Shown here in pieces: positions 8,704 through 17,712 of a stretch of 64,000 nucleotides of DNA (positions are counted from its first letter, which is position 1; the number at the start of each line of letters is the position of its first letter). A model generated the notes under the pieces. It was not told the origin of the DNA. It worked only from the letters and a program-made list of their open reading frames with translations, and did no database searches. The stretch is from assembly GCA_028284905.1 (NCBI GenBank), contig JANQQU010000029.1, positions 1 through 64,000 on the forward strand, given 5' to 3'. The position numbers and the translations under genes were made by a program. Source of the stretch: Calditrichia bacterium. GTDB taxonomy: Bacteria; Calditrichota; Calditrichia; RBG-13-44-9; J075.

Positions 8704-11115
8704 TTATTCATATTTTAAAGCGACAACAGGCTTCACACGCGATGCTTTGAATGCCGGAATTATCCCAGCTAAAAAAGCAACAATGTTCAAAATTATCGGC
8801 ACCAGAATAAAAATGTAGGGGTCTTTCGTGGCGACATTGAATAGAATGCCGTCGAGAAAATCGGTCAGGAAAAAAGCCAGTCCAAGCCCGACAACAATAC
8901 TCAGGGCAGTTAGTTTAAAGATTTCCTCCAGGACAATCATATAGACATCTTTGGTGCTGGCGCCAAATACCCGGCGAATGCCCATTTCCTTGGTGCGACG
9001 ACTGATGGTGTAGGACATAACACTGAAAATGCCAATAGCCGCTAAAAGCATCGCCAGAATACCAAATGCGACGAACAAGGAACTGGTAACCTTTTTTTGC
9101 CAAATCTTGCTTTCGATCCGGTCATCCATCGTTTGGAAATCGTAAGCACATTGTTCGGGATCGATACCGAGAATAACATCGTTCAATTTTGGCCGTAATT
9201 CCGATAAGGAAGTTTGGGTTTTGAAAATGAGGTATTGCGAGAGCAATGGGGTTTGAAAGTACGGATAATAAATATCATACCCCGGCTCTGCAGTCAGATG
9301 ATCGTGCAATACATTCCCGGACACACCAACTACCGTCATATAATGCCAGTCGGAATCCGGCTCCTGAAATTTAAGCTTTTTTCCCAGCGCGCTGCCGTCC
9401 GACCATAGCTTGCGGGCTAACTTCTCATTGATAATCGTAACCGGGGTGCTTTCCTGGACGTCAAACTCATTAAACGCCCGGCCTTCGACGAGTTTTATAT
9501 CCATCACCTCGAAATAATCCGGGGCAATTCTCTTGTAGTTAATAAACGGATTTTTCTGTTGTTCATAAATCGTTTGTCCCTCTACGGTAAAAGTCGATTT
9601 CTGCTCGTGCGGGCCAAAGGGTGGATTGCTGGTCATGGTGATGGCCTCAATCTCCGGTAGCTCGGATAACTCTGCCAGCGCCTGCTTGTAATAGGCCGCT
9701 TTTCGCTCCGGCCCCTGGTAGGCCTTCCAACCCAGTGCCACCCGGAATGTTGCCAGGTCTGTGGATTTAAAGCCCATCTCGACCTGTTGCATATTGATGA
9801 AGCTTTTAACCATCAGGCCGGCCCCGATGAGCAGCACGACAGCGAGCACTTTTTCCGTTACCATCAAGCCATTATACAACAGCTTTCGGTGCCGGCCGCC
9901 GCTGCCGCTCTTCCCTTCCTTAAGCACCTGCCCCATGTTAGATTTGAATGAGTGCCAGATGGGAAAAACACCAGCGATCAGGCCAATCAGCATGGCAATG
10001 CCAAAGGTAAATCCCAATACCCAGGGATCGACTTCAACGGTAATCCAGTTCGGTAAGTCCGTGCGAATCATGTTCGTCAGTAAATCGACCCACCAATATG
10101 CCGCTGCCAGTCCGAGAATGCCGCCGGTTAGTGAAAGCAGACAACTTTCGATTAGCAGTTGGCGAATCAGGCTGGCGCGCCCGGAGCCAACCGCTGCACG
10201 AATGGCGAATTCTTTTTCCCGGGTGACGGCCCGCGCCAGCAGCAGGTTGATCACATTCACACAGCCAATCAGCAAGATAAGGGTGACGGCGCCGAATAGC
10301 AGCCAGAGGTACGGGCGGACTTCCCCACGGTAGATCTGTTCCAACGGTTTGGTCGTAAAACTCAATTCAAAATTACTGTCAGAAAATTCACTGGCGAGGC
10401 GCTGGCTGAGCACCTGCAGCTCTGCATTGGCCTGTTCATACGTGACGCCCGCTCTCAGGCGCCCCACCGCCTCGTACCAACGATTGCTGCGCTTGGTTTC
10501 ATCCAAATCATAATAAGCGATGGAGCGGAATAAGGTCGCGTGAAAGGGAAAATGAATATCCGGGGGGAGCACACCGAAGATGCGGTATCCATCATACCCG
10601 TCGAGCTTAACCATTTGATCCAATACTTCCGGCTGGCCCTGGTAACGGTCCTGCCAGAGTTTATGAGTGAGGACAATGCTGTGATTCCGTTGCCGGTCAA
10701 ATTCCTGCGGCCAGGGTGTGCCCAGGGAAAGATCGACGCCCAACACCTCAAACAAATTACTGGAACAAAGCGTCGCCGGTAATTCGTCGGGCGGCTGACC
10801 GTCGCCGCTGATGTTGTAGGCAGAGTTAGAGCCATAGACGGCGATATCTTCGAAGACGGCGGTCTCTTCGAGAATATCGGTCACATCACGCAGAGACAAT
10901 TGCCCTTTCTCGGTATCGCGCTGGGTTTCCAATATCACCAGTTGCTCCGGTTGATCATACGGCAAGGGCTGCAGCAGAATAGCGTTCACAAAGCTAAAAA
11001 TGGCGGTATTCGCACCGATTGCTAATGCCAGGGTTAAAATAATCACAAAAGCGAATCCCGGCCGTTTACTTAGTATGCGTATTGCAAATCGTATATCTTT
11101 TAAAATCATATCCAT
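8704..11115 (-). CDS. ADOP/MacB-type ABC transporter permease
   Basis: 803 residues from the ATG at 11115 (GGGG ribosome site five bases before). Two tandem MacB-type units are visible. The first has an N-terminal membrane helix (IRILSKRPGFAFVIILTLALAIGANTAIFSF), a periplasmic domain to about residue 250 and an FtsX domain with three helices (270-390). The second unit follows from about residue 415 and ends in the canonical 'MSYTISRRTKEMGIRRVFGAS' FtsX motif. This doubled form is the ADOP family (acidobacterial duplicated orphan permease). No ATPase gene adjoins it, as is usual for these 'orphan' permeases. The likely role is export or mechanotransmission. Confidence 0.9.
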   Translation of the reverse strand: MDMILKDIRFAIRILSKRPGFAFVIILTLALAIGANTAIFSFVNAILLQPLPYDQPEQLVILETQRDTEKGQLSLRDVTDILEETAVFEDIAVYGSNSAYNISGDGQPPDELPATLCSSNLFEVLGVDLSLGTPWPQEFDRQRNHSIVLTHKLWQDRYQGQPEVLDQMVKLDGYDGYRIFGVLPPDIHFPFHATLFRSIAYYDLDETKRSNRWYEAVGRLRAGVTYEQANAELQVLSQRLASEFSDSNFELSFTTKPLEQIYRGEVRPYLWLLFGAVTLILLIGCVNVINLLLARAVTREKEFAIRAAVGSGRASLIRQLLIESCLLSLTGGILGLAAAYWWVDLLTNMIRTDLPNWITVEVDPWVLGFTFGIAMLIGLIAGVFPIWHSFKSNMGQVLKEGKSGSGGRHRKLLYNGLMVTEKVLAVVLLIGAGLMVKSFINMQQVEMGFKSTDLATFRVALGWKAYQGPERKAAYYKQALAELSELPEIEAITMTSNPPFGPHEQKSTFTVEGQTIYEQQKNPFINYKRIAPDYFEVMDIKLVEGRAFNEFDVQESTPVTIINEKLARKLWSDGSALGKKLKFQEPDSDWHYMTVVGVSGNVLHDHLTAEPGYDIYYPYFQTPLLSQYLIFKTQTSLSELRPKLNDVILGIDPEQCAYDFQTMDDRIESKIWQKKVTSSLFVAFGILAMLLAAIGIFSVMSYTISRRTKEMGIRRVFGASTKDVYMIVLEEIFKLTALSIVVGLGLAFFLTDFLDGILFNVATKDPYIFILVPIILNIVAFLAGIIPAFKASRVKPVVALKYE

Positions 11116-11352
11116 ATTTTCCCCATTTCGTTTATCCATTGGGTGCAGACAGTGCTGTTAATTGAACCTGCCATTGCCCCAAAAGAGCTCCTTTGGAGTG
11201 ATGATAGCATGTAGCATTAGATGTTTAACACTGTCGATAATTTTATGCATCGATAATTGCAGAAGAATGCTGCACTTCATTCAGACCGAAATTGCCGGCG
11301 AGATGCAGCTCTACCTAATCGAAGATAAAATTGAAAATTTTTAAGTAGGAAA

Positions 11353-11640
11353 TTATGAAACGAGGGGAGGGGCTTTGTTTACAAATAGAAAACCGTCAAA
11401 GGTAGAAATATCGGAAAATTCGCAAAGAATGATTTTGTCAGCAGTTCTGGTATGCGGCACCTCAAGGGTAATGTTTGGAGCGGTCTGGCAACTGTGCAGA
11501 TTCGTCTCCACAATATTTGCCATACATTCCAGCGGTTCTTCAACAGAATCATGATGATGGTGCAGGAACGGCAGTCCAACCGTAATCCCGACCAGCAAAC
11601 CGGCAGTGAGCATTAAAACTGTTTTTGAGAATGTCCGCAT
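11353..11640 (-). CDS. NKAPP-tail small protein, His-rich (member 1)
   Basis: 95 residues. An N-terminal hydrophobic helix (KTVLMLTAGLLVGITVGL, residues 6-23) is followed at once by HHHHDS, then two Cys (C39, C51), and the protein ends in 'FLFVNKAPPLVS'. The same order (hydrophobic helix, His/Cys cluster, N-K/R-APP tail) is found in four other small proteins of this window, at 35675, 42488, 48138 and 48639. The closest is 48639-48929. The tail recalls the RAPP/RGPP ends of DUF2946-type proteins that accompany metal TonB receptors. A role in metal binding in the periplasm is inferred. No palindromic Zur-type box is visible upstream. Confidence 0.7.
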   Translation of the reverse strand: MRTFSKTVLMLTAGLLVGITVGLPFLHHHHDSVEEPLECMANIVETNLHSCQTAPNITLEVPHTRTADKIILCEFSDISTFDGFLFVNKAPPLVS

Positions 11641-11754
11641 TTTTATCTTTTCTGTTTAATGCTTAATACAATAATGGCTCGGAAAAGTTGCTTTTTTGAG
11701 GGTAAAATTACATCCTGTTATTTTATTCACTGAGGTTACGCACGGGCGATAAAA

Positions 11755-11905
11755 ACCATCCGCCCCGGGATGAATCCTTCCGAAGGAATCCCTTTGGGGC
11801 CGGGCTCATTATCAGGCGTTAAAAGTGACGCAAAGACTTGCCCGATTTATCGGGCTTACGATAATGAGCCAGTGGATTCATCCCTGGCGGGCGAAGATAA
11901 CGGTA
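11755..11905. repeat. Diverged inverted copy of repeat R1
   Basis: The reverse strand contains CGTAAGCCCGATAAATCGGG followed by CAAGTCTTTGCGTC and, further on, GGATTCATCCCGGGGCGGATGG, matching the order of blocks in the repeats at 5530 and 5737. On the given strand it also has CCGCCCCGGGATGAATCC facing GGATTCATCCCTGGCGGGCG, so the whole element is a large imperfect palindrome. The rest of the gap to 12127 shows no gene or signal I can name. Confidence 0.6.
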
Positions 11906-12127
11906 AAAACTGCCTTTTTTTTCATTATCGCCTAACATCAGTTATTAAATTAATGAACGCAAAGATATCGACTAATTCAATAGATTGTGATCTAAGTTTT
12001 TTTAAATATTTTCAGTGACAGTGTGCAATAAAAACAATGCCTCCTTACTGCTACTGCCACTTTTTTTTGAACTTTAACAAACTTAGCTCATTACCTATTC
12101 TATGGCAAAAAACCTCTTGTTTCTCCC

Positions 12128-13387
12128 TTACTTTAGCTTGAAAGCTTCATCAAATTCCGTCTCACCGCCCTGGCCCAGAATTCGCTTAGCTGTATATTCG
12201 CCAACCGCCGGACCATGTTTAAAACCATGTCCATTGCCAGCGCCCATTACCCAGACATTTTCCAACTCGGGATGCTGATCGATGATAAAATGCCGGCCTT
12301 GCTCAGTATTGGTCACCTGGCAAACCCTGGTTTCGGTAATTGGCTGGCCACGCATGCCGGGGAAACGCTGAGCAACAAAATCGTAGGCTCTTTTCACCTC
12401 GTAAGCATTGACAATGCGCTCATCAGCATCGGGATCAAAGGTGTTATGATCGGGATAGACAGCCACTTTAAATCCCCGGCCATCGAAATCCGGAAAGCCC
12501 CAGTATCGGCTTCCCCGAAATCCCCATTCCGGCATGTTCGGATGAACAAAGCGGGTATCTCCCGCGGGTATCCCGAAGAAGAAAGTATCTCTTCGCCGAA
12601 CGGTTAAACGGTTTTTGAGAAGATTGGGGAAGATCTTTCCCAGCCAGGGGCCACAAGCAAACACATATTGTTTAGCGCGAATGGATTCTCCATTCGATAG
12701 TTGAACGTTATCCAGCCAATAGCCGGTAATCTTACCCGGTTTTGCCTGGGCAATTTGAAATTGTCCACCATTTTCCTGAAAGGCGGATGCCACGGCAATG
12801 CAGGCATCCCGCGCCATTAAAGCGCTACCGCCGGCGCCACCGGGATTGAACATTCCCACCTGAATACCTGCGAAATTTATTTGCGGCCAGCGCCGGGTAA
12901 GTTCGGCTGAACTGAGAATTTCAGTTTCGACGCCGAATTGATCCAGCCGCTGCTTGCGAACAGGGATATCATGCGTCATTCCATCCGGGATCAGGGTTAG
13001 CCTTCCCGTCGATTTCATTAGCGACTTTCCCCAGTGCTTCTGCCAGTTATCCCAGAGTTCGTATGCCCGCATCACCATACGGGTGTAGATGAGATCGTCT
13101 CCGTAATCTGCCCGGATAAGTCGCGTTTCACCACCGGAACTCGCCCGGGAGTTCCCGGGACCGTAGGCATCCAGAAGCGTCACCTTTGCGCCCATTTGCT
13201 GCAGGTAGAAGGCCGTCCACCCACCAAAAGCGCCTGCCCCAACTACCACGATATCCGCAGCGTCATTTTTGGAAAGCAAAGGGGAGGATGCGCTATTCGC
13301 AGGCACTTCGCTATTCTTGTAACGGGCGTATAACGGAAGTGCTGCGAGATTAGCAGCGGTCAGCTTCAAAAATTTTCGACGTTTCAT
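12128..13387 (-). CDS. Tat-exported FAD-dependent oxidoreductase (sarcosine-oxidase-like)
   Basis: 419 residues. The N-terminus MKRRKFLKLTAANLAALPL is a twin-arginine signal. A dinucleotide-binding GAGAFGG motif lies at residues 50-56 and the DAO-family 'SGGETRLIR' motif follows. Near the C-terminus come 'RVCQVT', 'HFIID' and 'GNGHGFKHGPAVGEYTA'. Cys356 occupies the place of the covalent-FAD cysteine of monomeric sarcosine oxidase and N-methyltryptophan oxidase. It probably oxidises a secondary amine or amino acid in the periplasm. The Tat leader is unusual for this family, whose best-known members are cytoplasmic. Confidence 0.85.
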   Translation of the reverse strand: MKRRKFLKLTAANLAALPLYARYKNSEVPANSASSPLLSKNDAADIVVVGAGAFGGWTAFYLQQMGAKVTLLDAYGPGNSRASSGGETRLIRADYGDDLIYTRMVMRAYELWDNWQKHWGKSLMKSTGRLTLIPDGMTHDIPVRKQRLDQFGVETEILSSAELTRRWPQINFAGIQVGMFNPGGAGGSALMARDACIAVASAFQENGGQFQIAQAKPGKITGYWLDNVQLSNGESIRAKQYVFACGPWLGKIFPNLLKNRLTVRRRDTFFFGIPAGDTRFVHPNMPEWGFRGSRYWGFPDFDGRGFKVAVYPDHNTFDPDADERIVNAYEVKRAYDFVAQRFPGMRGQPITETRVCQVTNTEQGRHFIIDQHPELENVWVMGAGNGHGFKHGPAVGEYTAKRILGQGGETEFDEAFKLK

Positions 13388-13464
13388 GGATTTCGTCTCC
13401 TTTGGGCAGATGTATTAGTCACTATGATATTTTTGATCGTTACGAAGCTAGGCAGTAGATCATA

Positions 13465-14682
13465 TCATTCCGATTTTGCCGGACGGTAGGTCAGTTTTCG
13501 CCAGGCAGATTCCAGCGGCCCTTGTTTGAATCGACTGAGCCATGCGCTGCTAAACACCCATTGCACCAGGATGATACCAAAGGCAAACAGGGGCAGATAT
13601 GCAAAAGGCACTTTGCGCATCAGGGCAAAGCCATAACCGAAAAACAAGAAGACTGCTATTATATTCTGGAAGATGTAGTTGGTCAATGCCATGCGCCCAA
13701 GCAGTGCAAGGTTTCGGAAGATGAATTGCGCCCGGCCAGACGCCCATGTGGATAAGAACAGCATAGCAATGCCCAGCGCCAGAGAAGTAGAGCCAACATG
13801 GTAGACGATTGCTTGAACATAGCCGATTTCGGTCAATGCGAAGGGCGTTCCGATAGCGCCCTTGATTAATGCATAACCCAACGAGCATACCAGGCCAACT
13901 ACGCCGAGCCAAACCGCAACCGACGGCACAGAAACAGTGTTGTTACGAATTTTCGGTAACCAGTGCCGTGCCAGCAACAGGCCAATAAGGAACAGCCCGA
14001 GCACATGGAAATATCGCCCGGACATTAAGTAGCTCATCGGTCGGGGTATTGCGCTCAGGGCGTTAATATAGAACACCTCCAGCGGCGCATCGGAGGTTCG
14101 CATCTCCAGTAGTGAAAGATCTGCAAAGCCCAATTGCATTTTCAAGTCTGCTGAAAAGCGACTCATAGATCCCCAGAATGCCGCTTCCGGGTTCAAATAT
14201 AACAGGCCGTGAATAAGCAAAGGTATCAACAACAACGCCATAATCCAGCGGAACAGCGTCTGGTTCGAGACATTCATAAATAAGGGCAACAGCAAACCCA
14301 GCACGCCGTAGAGCGTCAAAATATCTCCGTTCCAGACCAGATACATGTGCAACAGCCCAATGCCGATCAGCACGATCATGCGCCGCAACCAGAAGTTTGA
14401 AAAGTTCGCTTCAGCGCTACGGAAACGGGTTGCCTGGAGTGCGAAACCGACACCAAAGAGGATGGAGAAAATCCCGTAAAACTTACCTTCGATAAACCAG
14501 TCTATGAAGAACAACACGAGGCGATCCAATATTGGTAAGGCAATAATTTCCTCCGGACTGTAGGTATTATATCCAATGAAGCTATACAGATTTGCGAGCA
14601 ATATTCCAAAGAGTGCAAAACCGCGTAGCGCATCCAATACCTGTAGCCGCTCCGATCCGGTCGTTGGTTTTATGTTTGTCAT
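13465..14682 (-). CDS. DUF418 family membrane protein (YeiB-like)
   Basis: 405 residues from the ATG at 14682, chosen because AGGAGGAGATCACT precedes it; an in-frame ATG 54 bases upstream lacks such a site. The N-terminus has the 'RLQVLDALRGFALFGILLANL' motif of the DUF418/HGSNAT-like family. About ten membrane helices follow, with the DUF418 C-terminal block 'GRMALTNYIFQNIIAVFLFFGYG' and 'FGIILVQWVFSSAWLSRFKQGPLESAWRKLTY'. These proteins are inner-membrane and may be acyltransferase-like, but their function is not established. Confidence 0.9.
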   Translation of the reverse strand: MTNIKPTTGSERLQVLDALRGFALFGILLANLYSFIGYNTYSPEEIIALPILDRLVLFFIDWFIEGKFYGIFSILFGVGFALQATRFRSAEANFSNFWLRRMIVLIGIGLLHMYLVWNGDILTLYGVLGLLLPLFMNVSNQTLFRWIMALLLIPLLIHGLLYLNPEAAFWGSMSRFSADLKMQLGFADLSLLEMRTSDAPLEVFYINALSAIPRPMSYLMSGRYFHVLGLFLIGLLLARHWLPKIRNNTVSVPSVAVWLGVVGLVCSLGYALIKGAIGTPFALTEIGYVQAIVYHVGSTSLALGIAMLFLSTWASGRAQFIFRNLALLGRMALTNYIFQNIIAVFLFFGYGFALMRKVPFAYLPLFAFGIILVQWVFSSAWLSRFKQGPLESAWRKLTYRPAKSE

Positions 14683-14801
14683 AGTGATCTCCTCCTGACC
14701 TGCCGACAACGCGTTTCCAGGTAGCGCATTGTTCATTCACAATTAAGTGCTTGTGCAAAAATATTTATGTAATATCCAGGTCACCGTTCTTTTTCTGAAC
14801 C

Positions 14802-14835
14802 CTTTGTCCATTTGTACATTTGCAAATGGGCAAAG
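14802..14835 (-). terminator. Hairpin terminator of the DUF5916 gene
   Basis: CTTTGTCCATTTG at 14802-14814 pairs with CAAATGGGCAAAG at 14823-14835 (13 pairs, one G-T) with an 8-base loop. It lies nine bases after the stop of the minus-strand gene 14845-17115 and before the DUF418 gene. Confidence 0.7.
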
Positions 14836-14844
14836 ATGAAAAAT

Positions 14845-17115
14845 TTAGATTTTAAACTGATGGGTGAGTTTTAATATGAATTGCCGGGTATCAGGCAAAG
14901 AAGCGTTTTGCTCATTAATGAAGCGGGAATCATTAACTACAAAGTAAAGGTAAGAAAGCGGTGCGAATTCCCATGAAAAACGGAGATTCCAGCTGGAATT
15001 TTCCGTTAACGAGTTGTATTGATGAAAAGCGAACATCTGCAACCGCGGATTCAGCGCCAGGCGCAATTCAGAGCCCCATAAATGTATCGTTTCCTCCTCG
15101 CTCGCTATTCCCAGGTCGTTCACATCATTAACTTCATAGTCAACAGTTAGCGCGGCATGTGGTGAGGGGGAATATTTAAAGCGAATGCCCAGCTCGTTTA
15201 AGGAACCATTAAAGTAATCTCCGGTTGAGGCAAATATACTGGTGGAGATCTTGTTGGATTGATCTGAACCCAGCCGAACCCGGTAGCGCAAAAAATCATA
15301 GTCTCCTGATGCCAGCCCTATCCCAAAAGGTTTGAAAAACTGGACGTCTTCTTGCGCCAGTCGCTGCCAATTCGGAATAAGATAAAAAGTAAACCAGCCG
15401 CCATTTTCAAAAACTGCACTTAAGGGATAAAGGCTTAATGAACCTTCTTGAAATTTCCGATCAGCGGCGCGATGATACCAATACCCGGTAAACCCGGAAT
15501 CAAATTTACGGATAAATCCCGGCCGCCATTTGGGACGAAAGTCCAGATTAACTGCCGGACTGGTAACGATCACATTTCTTCGCACCAAAAATCCGGAGGC
15601 CGAATTATAGTTTTCTGAAATAACGGACTGAAAATGACCGACATATCCCCAGCTTGTGCGATTGTAAATCCATAAATTCGCGGCCATGCCGTCACCAGTG
15701 GCTCCGTCTGTCCAGGATTGTGAAATCATTGGAACGGCTGTAGCGGTTTTGCTCAATCGAAATAAACCGTCCAAACTTACAACAGTATTATTGACTGCTT
15801 TATTTTCACCCAAAGACTCATCAAGTCGATGCGTCACCAACCCGCCGATCCTGTTGAAATTGCCAATATTTCGGCTATAGCGTGCCACGCCAAAATTACT
15901 GGCGGGGTTTAGGGAATTGCCTCGCTGGCGAATGAACAAAGCGCCTCCGCTCTGCCTGGGATCGCGATATGTTACCCGTCCACCGCCATCAATGGGAATC
16001 GGCCTGCCGGAATTATCCAGCCCGATTCTGCGGCTGAAAAAGGGCTTGGCTCCCAATGTGCTGCCAATATCAAACAGGCTGGCGTTTTCCAGGAAAAATT
16101 GCCGCTTTTCCGGGAAAAAGACTGAAAAACGGCTGGTGTTAATCACTTGCCTGTCGGCATCAGCCTCGGCAAAATCCGTATTCACCGTAAAGTCCAGCAC
16201 CGTATTGGGGGAAATGGCCCATTTAAATTCACCACCAACATCGGGCTCAGTATCGGAGTCAGTACCATCGATGGTACTGATCCGGTTCCCTCTACCCGCG
16301 AGGTAAGGTTGCAAGCGAAGATTTCTTGACGGTGGTGGTGGTTTAACGCCTTTCATTACCCCGGCGTAATCCATCCGGTAGGGGGTCAAAGTGCGCGGCC
16401 ATTCCGACCAACCGCTCACTTCGTTGAGGCGACGGATGTTGCGGACAAAATTTATTCCCCATTCATTGCTACCGGCCGGATAACGCAACGTAGCCCAGGG
16501 GATTGCCATTTCCACATTCCAGGATGAATCGGTTAAAGCTGTGCGAACTTTCCAGCTTTCGTCCCAATCTATATTTTGAATCTGACCATCAATAACTTCC
16601 ATATCTCGTAATGCGCCATAGGGATTCGTTTGAAAGATCTGGCTACTACGCCTGTCATTGAATGGGTCGAAACTGACGCCGAAAAGATCATTTTCAAAAT
16701 AATCGAAATCACGTCGTAAATTCGGCACTCTTACCCCGGACCGGCCGGTGGCATCATAACAAATTGCGCCGATATAAAGATTGTCTTCATCGAACAAGAT
16801 CCGAACCTTTGTGTCAAAAGTCGTTTTGCCGCCCTGGTTCGGTTCTATCTGAACAAATCTGCCGGCAGCTTTGGCAGATCGCCAGTCTGCTTCATTCAAT
16901 TTGCCATCTATTTTCAGATCGCCGGTTACAGGCGTTGCTGTTATCACCGCGGATTTGGATGAATCCAGCGTATCCTGTGCGTTTATGCTGGTTGCTACCA
17001 GGCCAAGTGCCATTAACGAAAAGATTAAAATAGATTTCGCGATTGTGGAAATTTGCAGTGAGGACATCATAGGCAGTGCACAGGATAATTCTTTACCGTT
17101 GTAAATGGATCGCAT
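14845..17115 (-). CDS. DUF5916 outer-membrane protein with CBM9-like domain
   Basis: 756 residues. A signal peptide (to about residue 46, ending INAQD) leads to a CBM9-like domain starting 'DLKIDGKLNEADWRSAKAAGRFVQIEPNQGG', including 'VRILFDEDNLYIGAICYD'. A DUF5916 region follows with 'FSVFFPEKRQFFLENASLFDIGS' and 'PFFSRRIGLDNSGRPIPIDGGGRVTYR'. The rest is alternating strands typical of an outer-membrane barrel, ending in the aromatic-rich 'LKLTHQFKI'. It is a paralogue of 17713-19920, and a MerC-domain gene separates the two. The transported substrate is unknown. Confidence 0.88.
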   Translation of the reverse strand: MRSIYNGKELSCALPMMSSLQISTIAKSILIFSLMALGLVATSINAQDTLDSSKSAVITATPVTGDLKIDGKLNEADWRSAKAAGRFVQIEPNQGGKTTFDTKVRILFDEDNLYIGAICYDATGRSGVRVPNLRRDFDYFENDLFGVSFDPFNDRRSSQIFQTNPYGALRDMEVIDGQIQNIDWDESWKVRTALTDSSWNVEMAIPWATLRYPAGSNEWGINFVRNIRRLNEVSGWSEWPRTLTPYRMDYAGVMKGVKPPPPSRNLRLQPYLAGRGNRISTIDGTDSDTEPDVGGEFKWAISPNTVLDFTVNTDFAEADADRQVINTSRFSVFFPEKRQFFLENASLFDIGSTLGAKPFFSRRIGLDNSGRPIPIDGGGRVTYRDPRQSGGALFIRQRGNSLNPASNFGVARYSRNIGNFNRIGGLVTHRLDESLGENKAVNNTVVSLDGLFRLSKTATAVPMISQSWTDGATGDGMAANLWIYNRTSWGYVGHFQSVISENYNSASGFLVRRNVIVTSPAVNLDFRPKWRPGFIRKFDSGFTGYWYHRAADRKFQEGSLSLYPLSAVFENGGWFTFYLIPNWQRLAQEDVQFFKPFGIGLASGDYDFLRYRVRLGSDQSNKISTSIFASTGDYFNGSLNELGIRFKYSPSPHAALTVDYEVNDVNDLGIASEEETIHLWGSELRLALNPRLQMFAFHQYNSLTENSSWNLRFSWEFAPLSYLYFVVNDSRFINEQNASLPDTRQFILKLTHQFKI

Positions 17116-17250
17116 CTAATCAGTCCTCTTATGAAGTTTATGTCTTATTTCTCAGAACAGTAGGTAAGCGGTTGTTGCAGAAATGCATCAACCGCATCTA
17201 AAGATTTAAACTTTGCATATCAACGAACGAAAACAGCTGCACTTAAATCG

Positions 17251-17658
17251 TCAATCATCGCATTTGTCACTTTGACATAAGCGGTAGTTACGAATATGGG
17301 CAGCAATTAATAAAACGGCAGAACCAACCGTTACCACAATCTCTCCGACTGGCCCAGTGATATCATGCAGCAGGAAAGCGGCAGCAGCCAGGCCGATGAG
17401 TCCCAGTGTGCCCAATGTCAGCACCCACCGATCTTTGTGATGCCAACACCCGATTGCAAAGGCAACAGCGCCGGCGGGCAGACTAATACCCAACATTAAT
17501 TTGTGGAAGGACTCATCAGTAAAAAATGAAATCGGGAGAGTGGTGCCGGCCACCAGCAGAATTGGCACAGTAAGACAATGCAGCGCACAAAGCGAGGTGC
17601 TCAAAAGCCCGACGCCATCGGCTAAACTTCTAAAATTCAGTACATTTTCAATTTTCAA
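17251..17658 (-). CDS. MerC-domain membrane protein
   Basis: 135 residues, TTG start preceded by GGAGGAG. The MerC signature 'LLSTSLCALHCLTVPILLVAG' gives C24, H27 and C28 in the first helix. Four membrane helices follow, and the tail 'HIRNYRLCQSDKCDD' has a Cys pair (C128, C133), as in chromosomal MerC-domain proteins. MerC of mercury operons carries Hg(II) inward. The chromosomal relatives are probably transporters of a soft or transition metal. It lies 54 bp downstream of one DUF5916 gene and upstream of another, all in one direction, so the three may form an operon. Confidence 0.85.
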   Translation of the reverse strand: MKIENVLNFRSLADGVGLLSTSLCALHCLTVPILLVAGTTLPISFFTDESFHKLMLGISLPAGAVAFAIGCWHHKDRWVLTLGTLGLIGLAAAAFLLHDITGPVGEIVVTVGSAVLLIAAHIRNYRLCQSDKCDD

Positions 17659-17712
17659 GGTTTTCTCCTCCGGGTATTAAGTAATTGATATCTGCTACGT
17701 AACTCAAACTAT

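Noticed and set aside
11770-12018. Open frame of 82 codons on the plus strand
   Set aside because: It covers the inverted R1 repeat and has no protein-like pattern.
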